Below are positions 15,026 through 15,435 of a stretch of 15,435 nucleotides of DNA, piece by piece. How positions within the stretch are numbered: position 1 is the first letter of the stretch; the number at the start of each line of letters is the position of its first letter. The notes under the pieces are model-generated. The model made no database searches and had not been told where the DNA came from. It worked only from the letters and a program-made list of their open reading frames with translations. The DNA is from JAHBWI01 sp035715525 (lineage in GTDB: Bacteria > Nitrospirota > Nitrospiria > Nitrospirales > Nitrospiraceae): assembly GCA_035715525.1 (NCBI GenBank), contig DASTLA010000173.1, forward strand, positions 1 to 15,435, in the 5' to 3' direction. The position numbers and the translations under genes are program-made.

Positions 15026-15435
15026 ATGGAGCCAGGCAACGTATCGCCTCGCAGGGGTTTCAGCACGCTTGCAGTCATGCTGGTGAGTGTGTTCGCATCA
15101 TCCTGTGCAGTTGTGAATCCCGGTTATGTTTTGCCCAATATCTGCAAGGAACTCGAGGATGCCCCGTTGACGACGATGATTACTCCGGATCCGAACGATC
15201 CGACCTATCCCAAGCTGGTGTTCGAAGACCAGGGAACGATCAAAGCGATGTACGGCTTCGGAAAAGCGAAACTCAGCTCCGGCAAACGAATGATCAAGGT
15301 GCAGCAGACGGTCCCCATCCCGGACTATGCCACTCGGGCGACGGTCTTCCTCAATGGTTGGAAGCTCAATTATCTCGGCGGGGATCAACATGTGTTGGGA
15401 CTAGGAACCGTCCTCGCCAAATCAATCCCGACATC
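15026..15435 (+). CDS. Putative lipoprotein of unknown function (C-terminal part beyond the right edge)
   Basis: An open frame of 136 codons runs to the window edge from ATG 15026; AGGAG lies 6 nt upstream. The product starts with a short basic region (PRRG), a hydrophobic segment (about 12-24) and ASSC (Cys27), a reasonable lipobox, so export and lipid anchoring are likely. The visible mature part contains DPNDPTYPKLVFEDQG, GFGKAKLSSGKRMIKVQQTV and DYATRATVFLNGWKLNYLGGDQH; the latter resembles beta-strand-rich secreted protein. I do not recognise a family. It begins 32 nt after the channel gene and is probably cotranscribed with the efflux operon, but a different role cannot be excluded. An ATG at 15021 in another frame stops quickly and is not used. 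Confidence 0.7.
   Translation, partial: MEPGNVSPRRGFSTLAVMLVSVFASSCAVVNPGYVLPNICKELEDAPLTTMITPDPNDPTYPKLVFEDQGTIKAMYGFGKAKLSSGKRMIKVQQTVPIPDYATRATVFLNGWKLNYLGGDQHVLGLGTVLAKSIPT

Noticed and set aside
15098..15391. 97-codon minus-strand frame at the right edge
   Set aside because: Opposite a lipoprotein frame with signal, lipobox and ribosome site, which explains the region better.
1..15435. CRISPR arrays, tRNA or rRNA genes, insertion sequences, phage genes
   Set aside because: No regularly spaced repeats, cloverleaf-like segments, transposase motifs or terminal inverted repeats were noticed on reading both strands.

Overview
The window is a continuous, GC-rich bacterial chromosome segment with dense protein-coding genes. 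No rRNA, tRNA, insertion sequence, phage gene or CRISPR array was seen. Diderm (Gram-negative type) architecture is clear from a complete RND tripartite efflux pump, several lipoprotein signals and a lipoprotein-acyltransferase-like membrane protein. The gene set (phosphoketolase, class I aldolase, PPi-type phosphofructokinase) and base composition would suit Nitrospira or another Nitrospirota member. That is an impression from memory; no marker gene here settles the taxonomy.

Left part, minus strand (1-6330), as two transcription units. First unit: class I fructose-bisphosphate aldolase (about 3124 to 2069) followed by phosphoketolase (1990 to beyond the left edge; the C-terminal part is missing). 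Second unit: a DUF4105/Lnb-like membrane protein (6330 to 5287), then, 5 nt after its stop, a lipoprotein alpha/beta-hydrolase (5281 to 3386). Middle, plus strand: a PPi-type 6-phosphofructokinase (6713-7954) and, 45 nt downstream, a stand-alone F1-ATPase gamma subunit gene (8000-8896) with no other ATP synthase gene beside it. Right part, plus strand: membrane fusion protein (8965-10164), RND inner-membrane transporter (10214-13474) and NodT-type outer-membrane factor (13476-14993) form an efflux operon. An unidentified lipoprotein gene (15026 to beyond the right edge) follows closely.

Aldolase, phosphoketolase and PPi-phosphofructokinase all act at the fructose-6-phosphate / fructose-1,6-bisphosphate node. 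Together they decide whether hexose phosphate enters lower glycolysis, gluconeogenesis or acetyl phosphate.

The most notable signal is regulatory. The 382-nt gap between the Lnb-like gene and the phosphofructokinase gene carries two good sigma-54 (-24/-12) promoter matches facing outward, with an 18-bp dyad and a 46-bp element between them. A related 45-bp element with the same end sequences lies upstream of the aldolase, about 130-175 nt ahead of a weaker sigma-54-like site. This suggests, but does not prove, one enhancer-dependent sigma-54 circuit linking the carbon-node genes and the envelope gene pair. Stop codons of two genes also sit in the loops of perfect hairpins.
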